From positions 248,001 through 312,000 of the forward strand of contig NZ_BMFW01000003.1 of NCBI RefSeq assembly GCF_014639275.1: a DNA stretch of 64,000 nt. The letters run 5' to 3'. Source of the stretch: Arthrobacter liuii (GTDB taxonomy: Bacteria; Actinomycetota; Actinomycetes; Actinomycetales; Micrococcaceae). Positions 25,231 to 36,664 of this stretch are shown piece after piece (the stretch's first letter is position 1; each line of letters begins with the position of its first letter). Below the pieces are notes generated by a model, which had not been told where the DNA came from, searched no databases, and saw only the letters and a list, made by a program, of their open reading frames with translations. The position numbers and the translations under genes were made by a program.

Positions 25231-26954
25231 AGTGCGGTGTCCTTCTGGTCGGCGTTGCCGAGAACCGCTGCTGCGGGAGCCGGCGACTCAGCGGTGTGGA
25301 CCTGGCGGAGTTCCGGGTGGTGCAGGTCCAGGGCGGGACGCTCCGAACGGATCCGGGGCAGGGACGTGAAGTTGTGGCGCGGCGGCGGGCAGGACGTGGC
25401 CCACTCCAGCGAAGCACCAAAGCCCCACGGATCATCAACCTCGACCCTCTTACCACTGCGCCAAGTGATGTAGACGTTCCAGAAGAACGGTATCAGCGAC
25501 GCGCCCAGGACAAAGGACGAGATGGTGGAGAACTGGTTCATCCAGGTGAAGTTGTCCTCGGGCAGGTAGTCGGCGTAGCGGCGGGGCATGCCCATAACTC
25601 CCAGCCAGTGCTGGATCAGGAACGTGCCGTGGAAGCCCAGGAACAGGAGCCAGAAGTGGATCTTGCCCAGGCGCTCGTTGAGCATCTTGCCGGTCCACTT
25701 GGGCCACCAGAAGTAGAACCCGGCGAACATGGCGAACACCACGGTGCCAAACACCACGTAGTGGAAGTGCGCCACCACGAAGTAGGAGTCAGAGACGTGG
25801 AAGTCCAGCGGCGGGGACGCCAGGATGATGCCGGTCAGACCACCGAAGAGGAACGTGATGAGGAAGCCGATGCTCCACAGCATGGGCGTCTCGAACGTCA
25901 GCGACCCCCGCCACATGGTGCCGATCCAGTTGAAGAACTTCACGCCGGTGGGCACCGCGATGAGCATGGTCATGAAGGAGAAGAACGGCAGCAGGACCGC
26001 GCCGGTGACGTACATGTGGTGGGCCCACACCGTCACCGAAAGGGCTGCGATGGCGATGGTGGCGTACACGATGCCCTTGTAACCGAAGATCGGCTTGCGG
26101 CTGAACACCGGGAAAATCTCGGAGACGATGCCGAAGAACGGCAGCGCAATGATGTACACCTCGGGGTGGCCGAAGAACCAGAACAGGTGCTGCCAGAGAA
26201 TCGCTCCGCCGTTGGCTGGATCGAAGATATGGGCACCGAACTTCCGGTCCGCGCCAAGGGCGAACAGGGCGGCGGCCAGCGGCGGGAACGCCATGAGCAC
26301 CAGGATGGCGGTGATCAACGTGTTCCACGTGAAGATGGGCATCCGCCACATGGTCATGCCCGGAGCGCGCATGCAGATGATAGTGGTGATGAAGTTGACC
26401 GCACCGAGGATGGTACCGAAGCCGGACAGCGCCAGGCCGAAGACCCACAGGTCACCGCCGATGCCGGGGGTGAATGTGGTGTTGGACAGCGGCGCGTAGG
26501 CGAACCAGCCAAAGGACGCCGCGCCCTGCGGGGTGATGAAGCCGGACACCGCAATGGTGGAACCGAACAGGAAGAACCAGAACGCCAGGGCGTTAAGTCG
26601 GGGGAACGCCACGTCGGGGGCACCGATCTGCAGCGGCATGATCACGTTGGCGAACCCGGCGAACAGCGGGGTGGCGAACATCAGCAGCATCACGGTGCCG
26701 TGCATGGTGAACAGCTGGTTGTACTGTTCCTTGGTCTGCAGGATCTGCATGCCGGGCTCAAACAGCTCGGCGCGGATCAGCAGCGCCATCACACCGCCCA
26801 GGCAGAAGAACACGAACGACGCAATCAGGTACATGTACCCGATGGTCTTGTGGTCAGTGGAGGTGATCCAGTTGACGACGATGCGTCCCTTGGATTTCGG
26901 TACCACGGGAGCCGTCAGGACTCCCGCGGGTGCGGATTGGGTGTACGTAGCCAC
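25227..26954 (-). CDS. ctaD: Cytochrome c oxidase subunit I
   Basis: Catalytic subunit with haem a and the a3-CuB centre, 575 residues and twelve helices. Visible features: [15 protein letters not shown] at the start, the CuB ligand segment [24 protein letters not shown] with the paired His ligands, and [13 protein letters not shown] with haem ligands. It proceeds four bases into ctaF and begins 10 bases after ctaC. Confidence 0.97.
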   Translation of the reverse strand: MATYTQSAPAGVLTAPVVPKSKGRIVVNWITSTDHKTIGYMYLIASFVFFCLGGVMALLIRAELFEPGMQILQTKEQYNQLFTMHGTVMLLMFATPLFAGFANVIMPLQIGAPDVAFPRLNALAFWFFLFGSTIAVSGFITPQGAASFGWFAYAPLSNTTFTPGIGGDLWVFGLALSGFGTILGAVNFITTIICMRAPGMTMWRMPIFTWNTLITAILVLMAFPPLAAALFALGADRKFGAHIFDPANGGAILWQHLFWFFGHPEVYIIALPFFGIVSEIFPVFSRKPIFGYKGIVYATIAIAALSVTVWAHHMYVTGAVLLPFFSFMTMLIAVPTGVKFFNWIGTMWRGSLTFETPMLWSIGFLITFLFGGLTGIILASPPLDFHVSDSYFVVAHFHYVVFGTVVFAMFAGFYFWWPKWTGKMLNERLGKIHFWLLFLGFHGTFLIQHWLGVMGMPRRYADYLPEDNFTWMNQFSTISSFVLGASLIPFFWNVYITWRSGKRVEVDDPWGFGASLEWATSCPPPRHNFTSLPRIRSERPALDLHHPELRQVHTAESPAPAAAVLGNADQKDTAL

Positions 26955-26964
26955 GTCGCTCCCC

Positions 26965-27837
26965 TTACTTGGTTTCGTTCAGGTTCGGGTTGCGGTCGTA
27001 CTCCACGCCGAGCAGGCCGGTGTTGCCCCCAGCCTTGAGCTGGTCCATATGGGCCTGGAATTCGGATTCCGACACCACCTTGACACGGAACAGCATTTCG
27101 GAGTGGTACTCGCCGCAGAGTTCGGCACACTTGCCGTCGTAGGTGCCCTCTTTAGTGGGGGTGAACCGGATGTAGTTGGTCTTGCCGGGAATCATGTCGC
27201 GCTTCTGCAGGAAGGCGGGAACCCAGAAGGAGTGGATGACATCACGGGAGTTGAGTTCGAGGTCGACGGATTTGTTCACCGGCAAGTACAAGGTGGGGAG
27301 CTGTTCCTTGTCGATGGTGTTGCCGGTGAGGTGAGCCTGGACGCCGGCCTCGTGCAGGTCTTCCTGGATGACGTTGCCGGACTTGTAGTTGAAGTCCCAG
27401 GCCCACTGCTTGCCGCGGACGTCCACTACGACGTCGGCCGGCTGCGAACGGTCATCGATTGCCTGCTGGTCACGGTCCGTGAAGTAAAAGAACACCAGGA
27501 CCATGAAGATCGGGATGGTGAGGTAGAAGACTTCCAGCGGAAGGTTGAAGCTGGTCTGCCGGGGGAAGCCGACCGTTCCCCTGCGGCGGCGGTAGGCGAC
27601 CAGGCACCAGATGATCAGGCCCCACGTAATGGTGCCCACCACGAGCGCAGCAATCCATGAGTTGACCCAGAGGTCCATGATGCGGTCGGTGTTGCTGGTG
27701 GTGCCACGTTCAGTGGGCATCCACCCTTTCTCTACCTCTGGCGAACATCCGGTCAAAACCAACGCGCCGGCAATAGCCAAGCTTGAGATCGTGGTGATCG
27801 TTTTGCGTCGGCTGCCGGTTCGGTTCTGCGAACTCAC
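26965..27837 (-). CDS. ctaC: Cytochrome c oxidase subunit II
   Basis: Subunit II carrying the CuA centre: [12 protein letters not shown] holds both bridging cysteines, the Glu, the His and the Met, with the earlier HSFWVPAF His. The N-terminus is a lipoprotein signal ([11 protein letters not shown]), followed by two membrane helices near residues 55-80 and 98-118. 290 residues. First gene of ctaCDF. Electrons arrive from the dihaem QcrC encoded on the other strand. Confidence 0.95.
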   Translation of the reverse strand: MSSQNRTGSRRKTITTISSLAIAGALVLTGCSPEVEKGWMPTERGTTSNTDRIMDLWVNSWIAALVVGTITWGLIIWCLVAYRRRRGTVGFPRQTSFNLPLEVFYLTIPIFMVLVFFYFTDRDQQAIDDRSQPADVVVDVRGKQWAWDFNYKSGNVIQEDLHEAGVQAHLTGNTIDKEQLPTLYLPVNKSVDLELNSRDVIHSFWVPAFLQKRDMIPGKTNYIRFTPTKEGTYDGKCAELCGEYHSEMLFRVKVVSESEFQAHMDQLKAGGNTGLLGVEYDRNPNLNETK

Positions 27838-27950
27838 AGACGGCCCTTCCTACTTGTTGCTGTTGTCCGGGCAGCCATCGGCGCTCCGGGCACAAAAAAG
27901 TTTTACTACTCGGTGTAGAGCTTACCCGCTCCCCCGGGCGTTTCGCCCAC

Positions 27951-28006
27951 ATGTCGGCGCCGAGCCCCCGTGCCGTTTTGGACGGCAGGGAGCCCGGCGC
28001 GGACAT
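27951..28006 (-). terminator. Large hairpin between erpA and ctaC
   Basis: Arms ATGTC-GGCGCCG... and its near-complement (27951-27975 and 27983-28006) form a long stem with a few mismatches. It follows the reverse-strand erpA stop by 18 bases. There is no U-tract, so its strength is uncertain. Confidence 0.5.
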
Positions 28007-28023
28007 CAGGCGAAATAACCGGC

Positions 28024-28413
28024 TTAGTGGAATGAATCGCCGCAGGCGCAGGAGCCGCCGGCGTTCGGATTGTCGATGGTGAAGCCCTGCTTCGAGATGG
28101 TGTCTTCGAAGTCGATGCTGGCGCCGCTGAGGTACGGGACGCTCATTTTGTCGACGACGACCTCCACTCCGTCATAGTCGCGCACGGCGTCACCCTCAAG
28201 GAGCCGTTCGTCGAAATAGAGCTGGTAAATCAGCCCGGAGCAGCCGCCAGGCTGCACGGCCACGCGCAGACGCAGGTCCGTGCGGCCTTCCTGCTCAAGG
28301 AGGCTGCGTACCTTGCCTGCAGCGACATCGGTCAGGTTGACCTCGTGAACGGGCAGTTCGTCGCTGGCCACACTGATGGCGGCGGTGCTGTTTTCATTGG
28401 TTGCGGTGCTCAT
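28024..28413 (-). CDS. erpA: A-type iron-sulfur carrier/insertion protein
   Basis: A 129-residue HesB/IscA-family scaffold that delivers Fe-S clusters. The three conserved cysteines are present (PGGCSGLIYQL and the C-terminal SCACGDSF). It is next to the ctaC operon and near other respiratory genes with Fe-S proteins such as QcrA. AAGGTAGG lies just upstream of ATG 28413. Confidence 0.9.
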   Translation of the reverse strand: MSTATNENSTAAISVASDELPVHEVNLTDVAAGKVRSLLEQEGRTDLRLRVAVQPGGCSGLIYQLYFDERLLEGDAVRDYDGVEVVVDKMSVPYLSGASIDFEDTISKQGFTIDNPNAGGSCACGDSFH

Positions 28414-28597
28414 TGGCCTACCTTCTTAGGACGGTCTGGCGGCGTCGCCGTAACGGCGCCTGCCCCTACGGATACGGTATGGGCTATAGCTACATGCTAC
28501 GCGCGGCAGTCCTGTAGCTCTAACTCCTGGCGTAACCGTCAAAGTACGCCAGTTGTTCCCTGGAAGCAGGAAGGGCTGGGCGCGAACTGGATGGCCC

Positions 28598-30052
28598 TCA
28601 CTCCCCGGCTGGAAGGCCTTCACTGTTCAACCGGGTGAGCATGAGGGCCTCTGCCAGGATGGCGTTGCGGAAGTCCCCGATATGCAGGGACTCGTTGGCA
28701 CTGTGCGCACGTGAATCAGGGTCCTCCACCCCTGTGACCAGGATCTGCGCCTGGGGGTACAGCTCCGTCAGGTCGGCAATGAAGGGGATGGAACCGCCGA
28801 TGCCGGTTTCCACGGCAGGAACGCCCCATGCCTCCCCCAGCGCCCACATCGCGATAGTCGCGGCAGCAGAGGACGTGTCGGTCTGGAAGGGGTTGCCGGC
28901 CTCCCCCGGGGTGAAAACGACCTTCGCCCCAAAGGGCGCATTGGCCTCCACGTGCCGGCGTACCGCGTCCATGGCCTCCGCGGGAACCTGTCCGGGTGCC
29001 AGCCGAAGGCTGAACTTTGCCCGTGCTCGTGGCAGGAGGGTATTGGACGCCACGTCCACGGCGGGCGCGTCGAAGCCGATGATCGACAGTGCCGGCTTGG
29101 TCCAGAGCCGCGAGGCGATGCTGCCCGTCCCGGCCAGCCGGACGCCGTCGAGCACTGACGCGTCGGCGCGGTAGTCCGCTTCCGGCACGTCCACGGCGGC
29201 GGTATCAGTGGCCACCAGGCCCTCGATGGCTACGTTCCCGTCGGCGTCGTGGAGCGTGGCGATCAGGCGGGAGAGCAGGGTGGGCGCATCCAGGACCGGA
29301 CCGCCGTACATTCCGGAGTGCACAGCGTGTTCGAGGACCTGCACCTCGATGGTGCCGTCGACCAGGCCGCGCAGGCTGGTGGTCAGGGCCGGTACGCCGA
29401 CCTTCCAGTTGCTGGAGTCGGCAACCACGATGGCGTCGGCCCGCAGCCGCTCACGGTTTGCCTCCAGGAATGCCCGGAACGTGGGAGACCCGGCTTCTTC
29501 CTCCCCTTCAATGAAGAAGGTCACGCCCAGCCCCAGGGAATCGGCGAGGACCTCCGAAACAGCCGCGTAGGCTGCAACGTGAGTCATGATGCCGGCTTTG
29601 TCGTCAGCGGCGCCCCGTCCATAGAGCCGTCCGTCCTTCTCGACGGCGGTGAAAGGCCGGGTTTCCCACAGGGACTCGTCGCCCACGGGCTGGACGTCAT
29701 GGTGGGCATAGAGCAGGATGGTTGGTTTTCCTTCGCCGGCAGGACGGCGGGCGACGACGGCCGGCCCGCCTGGAGTGCCATCGGCCTTGTTAACGGACAG
29801 CACCTGGACATCACCAATCCCGGCACCCCGAAGGAGTTCCGCGACGGCCTCGGCGCTGCGTTCCAGGGGCGCGCGCCCAAAGCTGGGCCACGCGATTCCC
29901 GGGATGGCAACGAGTTCCTTGAGCCTCGCCAGCGTTTGGTCGAAGGAACGGTCTACGGCCGAACGGAGATCTTCCGTCCTGCCGGTAACCTCAGGGCCCG
30001 GTCCTGACGTGGTGATGGTGCTGTGCGGGGTGGCCGCGGGTGATGAAGTCAT
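28598..30052 (-). CDS. M20 family dipeptidase/deacylase
   Basis: A metallopeptidase of 484 residues: the first zinc ligand in ILLYAHHDVQPVG, the bridging Asp in LYGRGAADDKAGIMTHVAAY, the catalytic Glu pair in FIEGEEEAGSP, and a dimerisation insert between. Annotated relatives cleave dipeptides or N-acyl amino acids, but the substrate cannot be told. ATG 30052 matches family starts; an open frame to 30187 overlaps the divergent gene. There is no clear ribosome site. Confidence 0.88.
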   Translation of the reverse strand: MTSSPAATPHSTITTSGPGPEVTGRTEDLRSAVDRSFDQTLARLKELVAIPGIAWPSFGRAPLERSAEAVAELLRGAGIGDVQVLSVNKADGTPGGPAVVARRPAGEGKPTILLYAHHDVQPVGDESLWETRPFTAVEKDGRLYGRGAADDKAGIMTHVAAYAAVSEVLADSLGLGVTFFIEGEEEAGSPTFRAFLEANRERLRADAIVVADSSNWKVGVPALTTSLRGLVDGTIEVQVLEHAVHSGMYGGPVLDAPTLLSRLIATLHDADGNVAIEGLVATDTAAVDVPEADYRADASVLDGVRLAGTGSIASRLWTKPALSIIGFDAPAVDVASNTLLPRARAKFSLRLAPGQVPAEAMDAVRRHVEANAPFGAKVVFTPGEAGNPFQTDTSSAAATIAMWALGEAWGVPAVETGIGGSIPFIADLTELYPQAQILVTGVEDPDSRAHSANESLHIGDFRNAILAEALMLTRLNSEGLPAGE

Positions 30053-30132
30053 GGCAAAAACATTACCCCCGTCACATTCGGCTGCCGGCCAGTGCATCTG
30101 CGGGAGCAGGCAGCGGGCGGTCCGCTGCAAGG

Positions 30133-30145
30133 TATTCTGTTGAGG
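30133..30145 (+). promoter_or_regulatory. Candidate leaderless promoter of the DUF3043 gene
   Basis: TATTCT at 30133-30138 ends 6 bases before GTG 30145, which fits a message starting on the start codon. No obvious -35 element is present. Confidence 0.4.
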
Positions 30146-30747
30146 TGTTCGGACGTAGAAAAGAAGCGCCCTTGGCGCAGGAAACAATAGACCAGCAGGC
30201 AGCGGAGACAGCGGCGCGGCAGGACAGCACGGTGGGCAAGGGTGCGCCCACCCCCACCCGCAGGGCCCAGGAAGCCGCCCGCAAGCGCCCGCTGGTGCCC
30301 GAGGACCGCAAGGCGTCCAAGGCCGCCGAACGCCAGGCCGTCCAGGACCAGCGACTGAAGATGCGCCGCGCCCTGGACACCGGTGACGAGAAGTTCCTGC
30401 CGCTGCGTGACAAGGGTCCGCAGAAACGTTTTGCCCGTGACTTTGTGGACGCGCGCTTCAACCTTGGCGAGTACTTGATGTTCGGTGCGCTGGTCTTCGT
30501 CCTGGTGTCCCTGGTGGTCCCAGCCTCCAGCGACATGATGATCTACGTCCTTGGCGCGTTCTGGGTAATGTTCCTGGCAGTCTTCGTGGACGTCTTCATT
30601 CTCTCCCGCAAGCTCCGCAAGCGCCTGGCGGAGAAATTCGGCGAGGTGGAGCGCGGTACGGTCTGGTACGGTTCCATGCGGTCCCTGCAGTTCCGCAAAC
30701 TGCGGCTGCCCAAGCCCCAGGTCCATCGCGGTCAGTATCCCGCCTGA
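30145..30747 (+). CDS. DUF3043 family membrane protein
   Basis: A 200-residue actinobacterial protein: FGRRKE start typical of the family, long charged helical region (about residues 15-85, VPEDRKASKAAERQAVQDQR), two membrane helices at about 111-130 and 136-156 and a basic tail with VERGTVWYGSMRSLQFRKLRLPKPQV. Function unknown. GTG 30145 is chosen because the conserved FGRRKE begins there; an open frame extends to 30040 across the promoter. Confidence 0.85.
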   Translation: MFGRRKEAPLAQETIDQQAAETAARQDSTVGKGAPTPTRRAQEAARKRPLVPEDRKASKAAERQAVQDQRLKMRRALDTGDEKFLPLRDKGPQKRFARDFVDARFNLGEYLMFGALVFVLVSLVVPASSDMMIYVLGAFWVMFLAVFVDVFILSRKLRKRLAEKFGEVERGTVWYGSMRSLQFRKLRLPKPQVHRGQYPA

Positions 30748-30762
30748 CCACTCATCGACCTT

Positions 30763-30808
30763 AAACATCAGAAACCCCGGCGGGATACCGCCGGGGTTTC
30801 TGATGTTG
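30763..30808. terminator. Strong bidirectional terminator between DUF3043 and pyrD
   Basis: A 20-base perfect stem (AACATCAGAAACCCCGGCGG and its complement, loop GATA). The outer A/T pairs give T-rich ends on both strands between convergent genes. Confidence 0.88.
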
Positions 30809-30850
30809 TAAGCGGGCACCGCACTTGCCGGGCGGTGAACCGCCGAAGCG

Positions 30851-31921
30851 TCAGGAGCGCCGGTTTTTTGCCAGCTGCCTGTTGATCCGTGCTGCCCAGA
30901 ACGGTCCTTCATACAGGAAGGCGGTATAGCCCTGCACCAAGGTTGCGCCGGCGTCGAGCCTTGCCTGCACATCCTGGGCGGTTTCCACGCCGCCTACTGC
31001 CACCAGGGCCAGGGCGTCCCCGGTGACCTCCTTGAGCCGCTTCAGCACCTCAAGGGAACGCTGTTTGAGAGGGGCGCCGGACAGTCCGCCTGCACCACAG
31101 GCCTCCACCTTTTCCGCCGGTGAGGACAGTCCCGTCCGGGCGATAGTGGTGTTGGTGGCGATGATGCCGTCCAGTTTCAGGTCCAGCGCAAGGCGCGCGA
31201 CGTCGTCGATGTCCTCGTCGCTGAGGTCGGGGGCGATCTTTACCAGGAGGGGTACGTGCCGTCCGGCTGCACGGTCAGCTTCCTGTCCCACGGCGGTCAG
31301 GAGCGGGCGGAGCGTTTCGACGTCCTGGAGCAGCCGCAGCCCCGGAGTGTTGGGGGAACTGACGTTTACCACCAGGTAGTCCGCGGCGGGTGCCAGGCTG
31401 CGGGCACTCACCAGGTAGTCGTCCACGGCGTCGGCAAGCTCCACCACCTTGGTTTTGCCGATGTTAACGCCGATGACCGGACGCACCGCCGGATAGCGTC
31501 GCTGAAGCGCGGCCCGCGCAGCCTTCAGCCGCGGCGCAACGGCCGAGGCGCCGTCGTTATTGAATCCCATCCGGTTGATGACGGCGCGATCCTGGACCAG
31601 GCGGAACAGCCGCGGCTTTTCATTGCCCGGCTGGGCCTGGCCGGTGATGGTGCCCACTTCGATGTGCCCAAACCCAAGGTCGGTGAGGGCCTCGATGCCG
31701 TGCCCCTCCTTATCGAAGCCGGCTGCCAGGCCGAACGGCGACGGAAAAGTAACGCCGAAGGCGGTGGTCTGCAGCGACGGAGCCGGAGCGGTCAGTTTCT
31801 GCAGGACCCTCCCTGCACCCGAAGCATGCGCGAGCCGAATGCCTTTGAATCCGATCTTGTGGGCGCGCTCGGCGTCCATCCATGAAAAGGCCAGCCTGAA
31901 GAAAGTGGGATATACGCGCAT
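30851..31921 (-). CDS. pyrD: Dihydroorotate dehydrogenase (quinone), class 2
   Basis: Oxidises dihydroorotate to orotate with FMN and passes electrons to the quinone pool. The 356-residue protein has the class 2 N-terminal membrane-associating helix (MRVYPTFFRLAFSWMDAERAH), FGLAAGFDKEGHGIEAL, NRMGFNN, the catalytic-Ser segment VNVSSPNTPGLR, and the FMN phosphate loop LVAVGGVETAQD. ATG 31921 has GGAGG just upstream. It diverges from an alpha/beta hydrolase gene. Confidence 0.95.
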   Translation of the reverse strand: MRVYPTFFRLAFSWMDAERAHKIGFKGIRLAHASGAGRVLQKLTAPAPSLQTTAFGVTFPSPFGLAAGFDKEGHGIEALTDLGFGHIEVGTITGQAQPGNEKPRLFRLVQDRAVINRMGFNNDGASAVAPRLKAARAALQRRYPAVRPVIGVNIGKTKVVELADAVDDYLVSARSLAPAADYLVVNVSSPNTPGLRLLQDVETLRPLLTAVGQEADRAAGRHVPLLVKIAPDLSDEDIDDVARLALDLKLDGIIATNTTIARTGLSSPAEKVEACGAGGLSGAPLKQRSLEVLKRLKEVTGDALALVAVGGVETAQDVQARLDAGATLVQGYTAFLYEGPFWAARINRQLAKNRRS

Positions 31922-32016
31922 GCCTCCAGTTTCCCGTCTCCGGGGGCACCGAACCAAAACGGAGAAGCTGTTGAACCGAACGGGCGCACCCTGGCGTGCC
32001 GGTTTAGCATGGGGGC

Positions 32017-32976
32017 ATGCAGTGGGAGGAGGACATCCTGGGCGGGGACTTCGAGTCCCACACCTACGCGGCCGCCGGATCCGACGGAGTGGAGCGGACC
32101 GCAACCCTGATACGCCTCCGGCCGAACCTGGACGCCGTCGGGGCCAACGACCGCCGCAAGGCTGTGCTCTTCCTGCACGGCTGGAGTGATTATTTCTTCA
32201 ATGTGGACCTGGCGCGGTTCTGGGCCTCGGCCGGGTATGACTTCTTCGCCCTGGACATGCACAACCACGGACGGAGCCTCCGGCCCGAATCACCCGGCGG
32301 ATATGTGGCCGACCTCGCCGCCTACGACGCCGAAATCGAAGAAGCATGCCGCGTCATCCGCGGGGCCGGTGCGTCAGGGCCGCTGGCGCTGATGGGCCAT
32401 TCCACCGGAGGCCTCGTGGCAGCCCTGTGGACGAGCCGGCATCCACAGACTGTTTCACTGCTGATCCTCAACAGTCCCTGGCTGGAGATGCACGGGAGCT
32501 CGCTGGTGCGGCGGGCGGCGTCCAGCATGGTGCGGCCCGTGGCCCGGTTCCGGCCCCAGGCAATTCTCCGCCTCCCGGAGCGTGGCCACTACTGGCGCAC
32601 CATCAGCAGCGCTGCCGACGGCGAGTGGCCGCTTGATGAGCGCTACCGCCCCCGCATGGCTTTCCCCGTGCGCGCGGGCTGGCTGAGGGCAGTGCTCGCC
32701 GGGCATGCCCGGGTTGCCCGCGGCCTGGAGATCGAAGCGCCGGTCTTGGTGCTGCTCTCCAAGGGCAGCGCGAACGGGCTTCTTTGGTCCGAGGAAATGC
32801 GCCGCACCGATGCCGTCCTGGACGTCAATACCATCAGCGCCCGGGCACTCACCCTGGGCCGCACGGTAACCGTGGAGAGGATCGATGGCGCCCTGCACGA
32901 CGTCTTCCTCTCGCCAGAGCCGATTCGGGCCGATGCCTACTCACGGCTGGCCCGTTGGCTGCGGGCCTACGGGTGA
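32017..32976 (+). CDS. Alpha/beta hydrolase (lysophospholipase-like)
   Basis: A 319-residue serine hydrolase: oxyanion-hole motif VLFLHGWSDYFFN, nucleophile elbow MGHSTGGLVA, and catalytic His in the DGALHDVFLS segment, with the acid probably in the preceding strand. The HGWSDYF and DMHNHGRS segments resemble the serine aminopeptidase S33/monoglyceride-lipase group. The natural ester is unknown. It ends two bases before the convergent uppS stop. Confidence 0.85.
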   Translation: MQWEEDILGGDFESHTYAAAGSDGVERTATLIRLRPNLDAVGANDRRKAVLFLHGWSDYFFNVDLARFWASAGYDFFALDMHNHGRSLRPESPGGYVADLAAYDAEIEEACRVIRGAGASGPLALMGHSTGGLVAALWTSRHPQTVSLLILNSPWLEMHGSSLVRRAASSMVRPVARFRPQAILRLPERGHYWRTISSAADGEWPLDERYRPRMAFPVRAGWLRAVLAGHARVARGLEIEAPVLVLLSKGSANGLLWSEEMRRTDAVLDVNTISARALTLGRTVTVERIDGALHDVFLSPEPIRADAYSRLARWLRAYG

Positions 32977-32978
32977 GG

Positions 32979-33830
32979 CTACCTGTCGCGGGGATCTGCC
33001 GGAGCTTCAACCGAGGCAGCGGCGGCATCCACGGCGCCGCCGTACCGGCGGTCCCGCCGGGCATATTCCTCGACGGCGGCCCAGAGGGTCCGCCGGTCCA
33101 CGTCCGGCCACAGGGTGTCCATGAAGACGAATTCTGCGTAGGCGGACTGCCAAAGCAGGAAGTTGGACAGCCGCTGCTCCCCTGAACTGCGCAGGAAAAG
33201 GTCCACATCAGGCAGATCGGGCTCGTCGAGGTATTTCTGGATGGTCCGCTCGGTAATGGCGCCAGGCTTCAGCTTGCCTGCCGCTACGTCGGCGGCAATA
33301 GCGGAAACGGCATCGGTAATTTCGGCGCGGCCGCCGTAATTAACACACATGGTCAAATTACAGGTGGCATTTGCGGCCGTGAACTCCTCGGCCTCCTCCA
33401 GCTCGCGGATGACCGAACCCCAGAGCCGTGGACGGCGGCCTGCCCAACGGATCCGCACTCCCCAGTCGTCCAGCTGGTTCCGCTGCCTTCGCAGCACGTC
33501 CTTGTTAAATCCCATGAGGAAGCGGACTTCCTCTGGTGACCTGCGCCAGTTCTCGGTGGAGAAGGCGTACACGCTGACATACTCGATTCCCAGCTCGATG
33601 GCACCTGCCATGACATCGAGTAGCGCGGGCTCCCCAGCCTTGTGCCCCTCAATCCGTGGCAGTCCCCGCTGGTTTGCCCAGCGGCCGTTACCGTCCATCA
33701 CGATGGCAACATGCCGGGGAATGAACTCAGCCGGGATGGACGGTGCCACCGCACCGGAGGGGTGCGGGTAGGGTGCCAGCACCGGATGGGTGCGCCTGCG
33801 GGCCACGTTGTTCTTTTTTCCCAGGGCCAC
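32979..33830 (-). CDS. uppS: Isoprenyl diphosphate synthase (undecaprenyl-PP synthase family)
   Basis: Cis-prenyltransferase that makes the polyprenyl carrier for peptidoglycan and mannosyl lipids, linking it with ppm1 at the window start. The catalytic Asp and phosphate loop [14 protein letters not shown], the substrate segment FSTENWRR and the C-terminal [15 protein letters not shown] are present. 283 residues; GTG 33830 starts just after recO's stop, so the two are likely co-transcribed. Chain length (C50 or C55) cannot be read. Confidence 0.94.
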   Translation of the reverse strand: MALGKKNNVARRRTHPVLAPYPHPSGAVAPSIPAEFIPRHVAIVMDGNGRWANQRGLPRIEGHKAGEPALLDVMAGAIELGIEYVSVYAFSTENWRRSPEEVRFLMGFNKDVLRRQRNQLDDWGVRIRWAGRRPRLWGSVIRELEEAEEFTAANATCNLTMCVNYGGRAEITDAVSAIAADVAAGKLKPGAITERTIQKYLDEPDLPDVDLFLRSSGEQRLSNFLLWQSAYAEFVFMDTLWPDVDRRTLWAAVEEYARRDRRYGGAVDAAAASVEAPADPRDR

Positions 33831-33832
33831 TG

Positions 33833-34585
33833 TCAGCTACGCTCCACATGTTTGAGGGATTTCAATACTCGTTCCAAATGCCACTGCAGGTACGCCGCCA
33901 CCAGGCCCGCTGCTTCCTTGCGGTGCTGCGGCAAGGACGCGTCCGCCGTCGTCCAGTCCCCGGTCAGCAGGGCCGCCAACAGGACGACGGTACCGGCATC
34001 CGGGGCGGGTGACCCGGGCGGCCGGCACCGTGCACAGACCATGCCGCCCAGGGGCGCGGAGAAGGCCGTGTGCGGGCCCGGCATGCCGCAGCGGGAACAG
34101 TCGGTGAAGCTGGGCGCCCAGCCGCCGGTGGCCAGGGCACGCAGCAGGTAAGAATCCAGGATGAGGCCCGCGGCATGTTCGTCCCGGCTCAGCGCAGCGA
34201 GGGCTCCCACCAGCAGGTTGTACTGCGCGGTGCCGGCCTCGCCGTCGACGTCCGTCAGTTTCTCGGCCGTCTCGGTCATGGCGGCGGCAACCGTGTACCT
34301 GGCATAGTCCGCGGCGATGCTGCCGCCGTAGGCACCTTTTGCGACGGCCTGGGTAACGATATCCAGGGTACGGCCTGACACCAGCTGGAGGTCCGCCACC
34401 ATGAAGGGCTCAAGCCGGGCACCGAATCGGCTGCTGGTGCGGCGCACCCCTTTGGCGACGGCGCGGACCTGTCCGTGGTGTTTTGTCAGGAGGGTGATGA
34501 TCCTGTCCGCCTCGCCCAGCTTATGGGTACGGAGCACCACGGCGTCATCCCGGTACGCCCGGGAGGCAAAAGACTGTTGGACCAC
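33833..34585 (-). CDS. recO: DNA repair protein RecO
   Basis: Recombination mediator that loads RecA with RecR. 250 residues: OB fold at the N-terminus ([26 protein letters not shown]), helical domain, and a zinc site CSRC near residue 167 with CARC downstream. The start is GTG 34585. Followed at once by uppS, the usual actinobacterial pairing. Confidence 0.92.
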   Translation of the reverse strand: MVQQSFASRAYRDDAVVLRTHKLGEADRIITLLTKHHGQVRAVAKGVRRTSSRFGARLEPFMVADLQLVSGRTLDIVTQAVAKGAYGGSIAADYARYTVAAAMTETAEKLTDVDGEAGTAQYNLLVGALAALSRDEHAAGLILDSYLLRALATGGWAPSFTDCSRCGMPGPHTAFSAPLGGMVCARCRPPGSPAPDAGTVVLLAALLTGDWTTADASLPQHRKEAAGLVAAYLQWHLERVLKSLKHVERS

Positions 34586-34628
34586 ACTTTATCTTCCCAT
34601 CCCGCCCGGCCGAACGCAGCCAGGCCGC

Positions 34629-34661
34629 GGTGGTGGCGCCGGTTGGACCCGGCGCCACCAC
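34629..34661 (-). terminator. Hairpin downstream of leuA
   Basis: GGTGGTGGCGCCGG pairs with its complement around a 5-base loop, about 10 bases after the reverse-strand leuA stop. No U-tract. Confidence 0.5.
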
Positions 34662-34670
34662 CTGCAAATA

Positions 34671-36437
<1,767 letters not shown>

Positions 36438-36491
36438 TCATTGAAAGGGTGGCCGGGCAACACAAACTCCGCAGCGAGGGTGGGCCGTGCG

Positions 36492-36548
36492 CTAGATAGC
36501 GTCTGTGGCCTCGCCGCGGCAGCTAAGGAGAAGGAGCTCTGCACGCAC
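36492..36548 (-). CDS. leuA leader peptide with four consecutive Leu codons
   Basis: From GTG 36548 the frame reads MRAELLLLSCRGEATDAI and stops at TAG 36492-36494, 81 bases before leuA. The Leu run uses CTC, CTT, CTC, CTT. A TACCCT hexamer ends 6 bases before the GTG, fitting a leaderless leader ORF. Attenuation by ribosome stalling at Leu codons and a conserved LEU pseudoknot upstream of leuA are described in Actinobacteria. I did not resolve the pseudoknot by eye and see no U-tract terminator before leuA. Confidence 0.7.
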   Translation of the reverse strand: MRAELLLLSCRGEATDAI

Positions 36549-36664
36549 TCTTTGAGGGTAACACGGGTGCGTAAGATGAAAGGGCACTACCGTCCGTAAA
36601 GTCCAGCATGCAGACGTCTCCGGTGTTCAGCCCGGCAGCGGCGTCCCAGCAAAAAGGAGTTGCA

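Noticed and set aside
25296..27038. 580-codon forward open frame opposite ctaD and ctaC
   Set aside because: Antisense to two conserved oxidase genes; low-complexity charged product without any domain.
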